Shown: positions 58,270 through 64,000 of the stretch, piece after piece | Layout: each line of letters opens with the position of its first letter | How positions within the stretch are numbered: the stretch's first letter is position 1 | Assembly (NCBI GenBank): GCA_030159075.1 | Contig: BROG01000397.1 | Span: forward strand, 533,501 to 597,500 | Reading direction: 5' to 3' | DNA: 64,000 nucleotides | Source of the DNA: Atrina japonica | Lineage: Eukaryota > Mollusca > Bivalvia > Pterioida > Pinnidae | The notes under the pieces: model-generated | The model's database searches: none | Told to the model about the DNA's origin: nothing | The model's input: only the letters and a program-made list of their open reading frames with translations | Made by a program: the position numbers and the translations under genes

Positions 58270-59595
58270 TGTGATAAAAGTATACCATAAAACTGAAAAT
58301 ATCTATACCATAAAACTCGAAATATCTATACCATAAAACTAGTGAAAATATCTATACCATAAAACTGAAAATATCTTTACCATAAAACTAGTGAAAATAT
58401 CTATACCATAAAACTAGTGAAAATATCTATACCATAAACTCGAAATATCTATACCATAAAACTGAAAATATATTTACCATAAAACTGAAAATATATTTAC
58501 CATAAAACTAGTGAAAATATCTATACCATAAAACCAGTGAAAATTACCATAAAACTGAAAATATCTATACCATAAAACTGAAAATATTTATACCATAAAA
58601 CTAGTGAAAATATCTATACCATAAAACTAGTGAATATATCTTTACAATAAAACTGAAAATATCTATACCATAAAACTAGTGAAAATATCAATACCATAAA
58701 ACTGAAAATATCTATACCATAAAACTGGAAATATCTTTACCATAAAACTAGTGGAAATATCTATACCAAACTAGCCAAAATATCTATACCATAAAACTGA
58801 AAATATCTTTACCATAAAACTAGTGAAAATATATATTTCATAAAACTAGTGGAAATATCTATACCATAAAACGAATGGAAATATCTATACCATAAAACTG
58901 AAAATATTTATACCATAAAACCAATGAAAATATCTATACCATAAAACTAATGGAAATATCTATACCATAAAACTGAAAATATTTATACCATAAAACTAGT
59001 GAAAATATCTATACCATAAAACTAGTGAATATATCTTTACAATAAAACTGAAAATATCTATACCATAAAACTAGTGAAAATAACATACCATAAAACTAGT
59101 GAATATATCTTTACAATAAAACTGAAAATATCTATACCATAAAACTAGTGAAAATATCAATACCATAAAACTGAAAATATCTATACCATAAAACTGGAAA
59201 TATCTTTACCATAAAACTAGTGAAAATATATATTTCATAAAACTAGTGGAAATATCTATACCATAAAACCAATGAAAATATCTATACCATAAAACTAATG
59301 GAAATATCTATACCATAAAACTGAAAATATCTTTTCCATAAAACTACTGAAAATATCTATACCAATAAAACTGAAATCATCTATACCATAAAACTCGAAA
59401 TATCTATACCAAAAAACTAGTGAAAATATCTATACTATAAAACTAGTGGAAATATCTATACCATAAAACTGAAAATATCTATACCATCAAACTCGAAATA
59501 TCTATACCATAAAACTAAAAATATCTATACCATAAAACTGAAAATACCTATACCATAAAACTGAAAATATCTATACCATAAAACTCAAAATATAT
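58270..59595. repeat. 1.3-kb AT-rich minisatellite, 21-26 bp units
   Basis: Units like ATATCTATACCATAAAACTG or ...ACTAGTGAAA recur about 55 times with indels of a few bases (CTGAAA, CTAGTGAAA, CTCGAA). Some multi-unit blocks repeat, for example around 58600-58690 and 58990-59070. Confidence 0.95.
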
Positions 59596-60085
59596 GAACA
59601 GTTCCATTGGTTATTTACTCGTAATGTTCATATTTTCTGTTTTCAAGATTCAGCAATTAAAGCAAAAAATTATTTTTATGTCACAATTCTCTATATACTA
59701 AGGAAGTCGGAGAATGTCATTTTAAAAATTAAAAACTTTTAAAAACGTTCTCGTAATTACGAGGTTTACTTTTCTCGTAATTACGAGAAACTTTCGCGTA
59801 ATAATGAGAAACTTTTCCGTGATATCATGAATTATTATAACTTTGTTCAAATTAAAGATATTTATAAAAATCATTATTTTTATGTTCCTTTAGTAAATGG
59901 GTGATATAAAAAATCTCCAAAATTATAAATCTAGAACAATTCTAAGCTGTGTTTGAAAATTATTTACTGCTATTCTAAACATAAGGCTAAATAAATTCTC
60001 AAATGATTTTTATATTCTAAATGAAAACTCAAACGAATTTCCAAAAAAATATTAAACACTAGTAGATCATATTTTTGTAATCTAT
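59596..60085. other. intergenic
   Basis: AT-rich. CTCGTAATTACGAG palindromes occur near 59750-59790. It may hold the unrecognisable 5' part of the LINE that follows. Confidence 0.35.
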
Positions 60086-60089
60086 AATT

Positions 60090-61445
60090 CTCTTTGAAAT
60101 TCTATGACATAAAAAGAAAAAAAAATGTTTTGTGCTTGCATAAACTAGTAATAAATAATATAAATGGTAAAATGTACAGATTTATAACAAATATGTATAG
60201 CAATATAAAATCCAGAGTCATAAGTAACGGAGAGATGTCTGAATATCTCAATTGTGGGGTTCGCCAGGGGGGAAATGTGCCACCTTTTTGTTTTCATTGT
60301 ATCTAAATGATGCCTAAATATTCCGTCAAAATTATAATATAATTGTTGGTCTGAATAGCATTACAAACGAACTTGAACGAAGCCTAAATATTTATACTAA
60401 ATTATGTATTTAACTTTATGCTGGTGATACAGTATTTATGGCGGATCTCCAAAGACAACTTGATCATTTTGAAATTTATTGCGAAAATTAGAAATAAAAC
60501 AAATTAATCTAATGTTATAATATTTACTAAAGGACGAATCGAAAACAATTTAATTTTCACTTATGATAATCATGAACTAGAAATAGATAAAGAGTTCCAG
60601 TAGCCGGGGTTTCTTTTTAACGGTCCGCTCATTCACTAAATGTAAACAAAGCAAACAAAGCAATTTTCGGTATCAGAAAAAAGGCCGAATTCATAATTTA
60701 TCCATAAAATGTCAGTTAGATCTATTTTATAAGATACAATCACCTTTTCTTTTGTATGGCTGTGAAATTTGGGGGTTTGGAAATAATCAAAAATTCATCT
60801 CAAATTCTGTAAATGTCTTTTAAAATCAAAACAACCCACTCCAGATTTCATGATATATGGTGAACTTGGACGCTACCCACTTGACATAAACATAAAAACG
60901 CGAATTATATCCTTTTGGGCGAAAATCATTACATGAAAACCCACAACACTATCTTACTTTATTTATAATTTGTGTTAATTTAAATGTCAAAAATATACTA
61001 AATTACTGCGGATTATCTAAAACATGTATTTGGATCAATAAATATTTCCCAAATGGACTTTGGCTAAAGAAAAAAAAATAGAATAAAACACGTTCTTATC
61101 GACCAGTCTCGACAAGATTGTTTGTCAAAAATTCAAGCCTCACCAAAGGCACTAAATTATTGAATCTACAAAGTACAGCTTGAATTCGAAAATTACTTTG
61201 ATATACATATAAAGACGCCTTACATTTCTGTGATTCTGTAAGTATAATCAACCCCTACCGATAGAAAAAGGGCGTTGGCAAAACATTCTTAGGGAAAAAA
61301 GAAAATGTAATTTATTCCAGACGGACGGACTAGGCGACGAATATCCTTATATTTTCGAATGCCCTCACTGAAATGCTTTATCAACATTTTAAAACGACCG
61401 AACACATTCAAATTTAAACAAATTTTAACTGGTACTAAAACATTT
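60090..61445 (+). pseudogene. degraded LINE reverse transcriptase
   Basis: Fragments in shifting frames follow the order of a non-LTR retrotransposon ORF2. NINGKMYRFITNMYSNIKSR and GVRQGGNVPPF (60150-60300) precede LYAGDTVFMADLQ (60414 onward), where the catalytic YADD box reads YAGD. FLLYGCEIWGFGNN (about 60745-60790) and YGELGRYPLDINIKTRI (about 60856-60905) are the conserved post-RT blocks. A C-terminal remnant lies near 61310-61370. Many frameshifts and stops, so it is inactive. It resembles LINEs common in mollusc genomes; the exact clade is not assigned. Confidence 0.88.
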
Positions 61446-61673
61446 AAATCTTAAGAAAATGTTGCTGTTTTATTAGGAAATAATAAAAAGGGTAAGCGAA
61501 AATAGCTGGAAAAAAAAGTTAAGTTGAAACATATTTATTGCATTAAATATAGTATTGGACTGACCAAAAGATTTTTCTTTCGGTTTTTTTAACCAAGTTA
61601 GTTCAGCCTCTTATAAAATGTTTTAAATATATTTACATTAAATAGTTGTACCATCAACCAATATCAATATTTA

Positions 61674-61782
61674 GTGTGTGTGTGTGTGTGTGCGTGTGTG
61701 TGTGCGTGCGTGCGTGCGCGCGTGTGTGTATGTGTGTGTGTGTGCGTGCGTGTGTGTGCATGTGTGTGTGTGTGTGTGTACA
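61674..61782. repeat. (TG)n microsatellite with CG-containing variants
   Basis: TG repeat broken by TGCG units. Z-DNA-prone alternating purine-pyrimidine sequence. Confidence 0.95.
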
Positions 61783-61951
61783 CATATGCGTTTGTATTTA
61801 TGTTACTATTACCACTAGCCATGTCATAACATTATCTATTGGGGGGGGGGATGCCGCAAATTAACTTGTATTTCCAGTCCAGCTGACCTGTCTGAGTTAT
61901 CATTAATCACTTTACCACAAGGTACTACAAGGGTTGTGTGAAGTAAAGTAC

Positions 61952-61956
<5 letters not shown>

Positions 61957-62043
<87 letters not shown>
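61957..62043. repeat. (TA)n microsatellite
   Basis: About 43 TA units. Confidence 0.97.
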
Positions 62044-62047
<4 letters not shown>

Positions 62048-62426
62048 GAAAAAGGGTAAAAGAAATATATGAAAGGACGATAGATAACTGAATTATCATT
62101 TTTATTTTAAATATTTGTAGATATTCATGGTCTTAATTCTGTTTGGAATATTGGTTGAAATAGATATCCACGGCCCAGTGCATTTTCAAAGTTTTTTATT
62201 GAACTGTTTTATACGGGACTTGTTTCACACTGACCAGCATCATATTTGGTCATTACTAACTAGTAAATTCGAAGTTTGTTATGAAATTCAAAAAAAAATT
62301 ATCAATAATTATTTTGTCACAAATAATTTTTAAAAAAATACAGGGTAGATAATGAATAAATTGTTAATATAATTTGGTTGATTGTTTTATATTAATTTTC
62401 AGTATGTGTGTCCGTGCGCAACTAGC

Positions 62427-63148
<722 letters not shown>

Positions 63149-63475
63149 GACTGTCATTGTTTAACTCGATATATCGTTGATTTGATACGATATCGATACA
63201 TGTTTTAGTATCGAAACATTTCACGTGTATTCGATGGGTCGTTTCCTTTTTTACAATTTACAGAATGGAAAACATTGTTAATTTGTTCAAATAAACAATG
63301 ATTTCCAATGATTGCTTTATTTCATCTTCAGCTTATCAAATACAGAACATAGTCACTAAGTATTATAATAAGTGTTATTTTGAGTACTTTATAGAAGTAC
63401 CAATTTATTCGATATAACATCGATATATCGATATTTTTCGATATATCAAGATGATTTTTCTCATCAATGACAGTC
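63149..63475. mobile_element. MITE with GACTGTCATTG ends and ATCGAT-rich arms
   Basis: The 11-bp tips GACTGTCATTG and CAATGACAGTC are perfect inverted repeats. Both subterminal regions are full of CGATATATCG and ATCGATA words, as in transposase-binding subterminal repeats. Confidence 0.85.
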
Positions 63476-63764
63476 ATATTAACGACCATTTATGCATTTT
63501 AAAAGCTTTATATATCGCTGGCTAAATTTAAAGAGGCGAAAATATAGTCTTTTGTGGGAAAGCGGTTCCTCATCTCCACCCGTCACACCCAATCTTAGAC
63601 AGTATCCCATTTCTGTTTCATTAGTTCTATGTCCGTTCTATTCCGTTCCTATTGTCATTTTTGTTCTGTCTGTACGAAGATAAAAATTATAAGCATGTAT
63701 TTTATAGCTACAAAAATATTCACGGATAATTATAATTTCGTTTAGTCAAAATTGTCTGCTTTCG

Positions 63765-64000
63765 GGCATTGGGAGGGAGAACTGCCAAGACGAATATTTA
63801 ATTCAGTTTTTGTTACTTTTCAAGTGAAACTTATCGTCCGATTTCGTTCTTTTCTTTTCTTCTATTTTTTGGAAGGAGGTGGATGGGAGGTGGGATGCCA
63901 AGAGGAAAAGTTTAATGTGGTTATTATAACATTCCGCGTGAAATCTACTTCGGGTATATTGGGATAACTACCAAGACGAAACTTTAATTCGGTTGTTACT
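63765..64000. repeat. degenerate tandem repeat at the window edge
   Basis: CTGCCAAGACGAATATTTAA (63782), a related TGCCAAGAGGAAAAGTTTAA (63896) and CTACCAAGACGAAACTTTAA (63968), each followed by T(c/g)(a/g)GTT, indicate an array that continues beyond the window. Confidence 0.7.

Overview
This is eukaryotic nuclear DNA, AT-rich and crowded with repeats. One large plus-strand gene spans about two thirds of the window. The gene style (short exons, long introns filled with minisatellites and inverted-repeat elements), a family of tRNA-derived SINEs, decayed elements ending in a '...CTCTTGTT'-type terminus and a degraded LINE of a type familiar from molluscs suggest a mollusc, most likely a bivalve. 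The species cannot be named from the sequence.

The gene is an orthologue of RAPGEF1 (C3G), the guanine-nucleotide exchange factor for Rap1 that is recruited by Crk adaptors. I could join 16 coding exons from 2575 to 43486 in one unbroken frame, giving 991 residues, and two of the exons are unusual microexons. One is a 30-nt symmetric microexon (16791-16820). The other is a separate 48-nt candidate cassette (34218-34265), which is not counted among the 16. The 5' end (start codon and first exons) lies upstream of the window. Exons at 2575-8529 encode a Ser/Pro-rich adaptor region with four Crk-SH3-type proline motifs and a tandem repeat of the form S/N-Q-S-P-H-N/S-S-V-V/I. Exons at 13507-16820 encode the linker. 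Exons at 22765-24367 encode the RasGEF N-terminal (REM) domain, and exons at 25762-43486 the CDC25-type catalytic domain. The 3' UTR carries a 40-bp tandem repeat, and poly(A) signals lie near 45061 and 45107.

The introns contain many tandem arrays with periods of 19, 26, 28, 39, 40, 46, 47, 54, 60 and 82 bp. The largest is a 3-kb, 28-bp minisatellite at 26060-29116. They also hold at least a dozen inverted-repeat (MITE-like) elements. Several are nested or flanked by TTAA, and one sits exactly inside a minisatellite unit.

Downstream of the gene (45.1-64 kb) I see no further host gene. That region holds SINEs nested in MITEs, a 328-bp near-identical segmental duplication, a MITE inside a MITE, a 1.3-kb AT-rich minisatellite, a degraded LINE reverse transcriptase and long TA, TG and GA microsatellites. 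Its strangest part is a roughly 2.3-kb block (55214-57494) almost without cytosine on the plus strand, bracketed by a 29-bp direct repeat. That block is either an assembly or base-calling artefact or a very unusual strand-asymmetric sequence.
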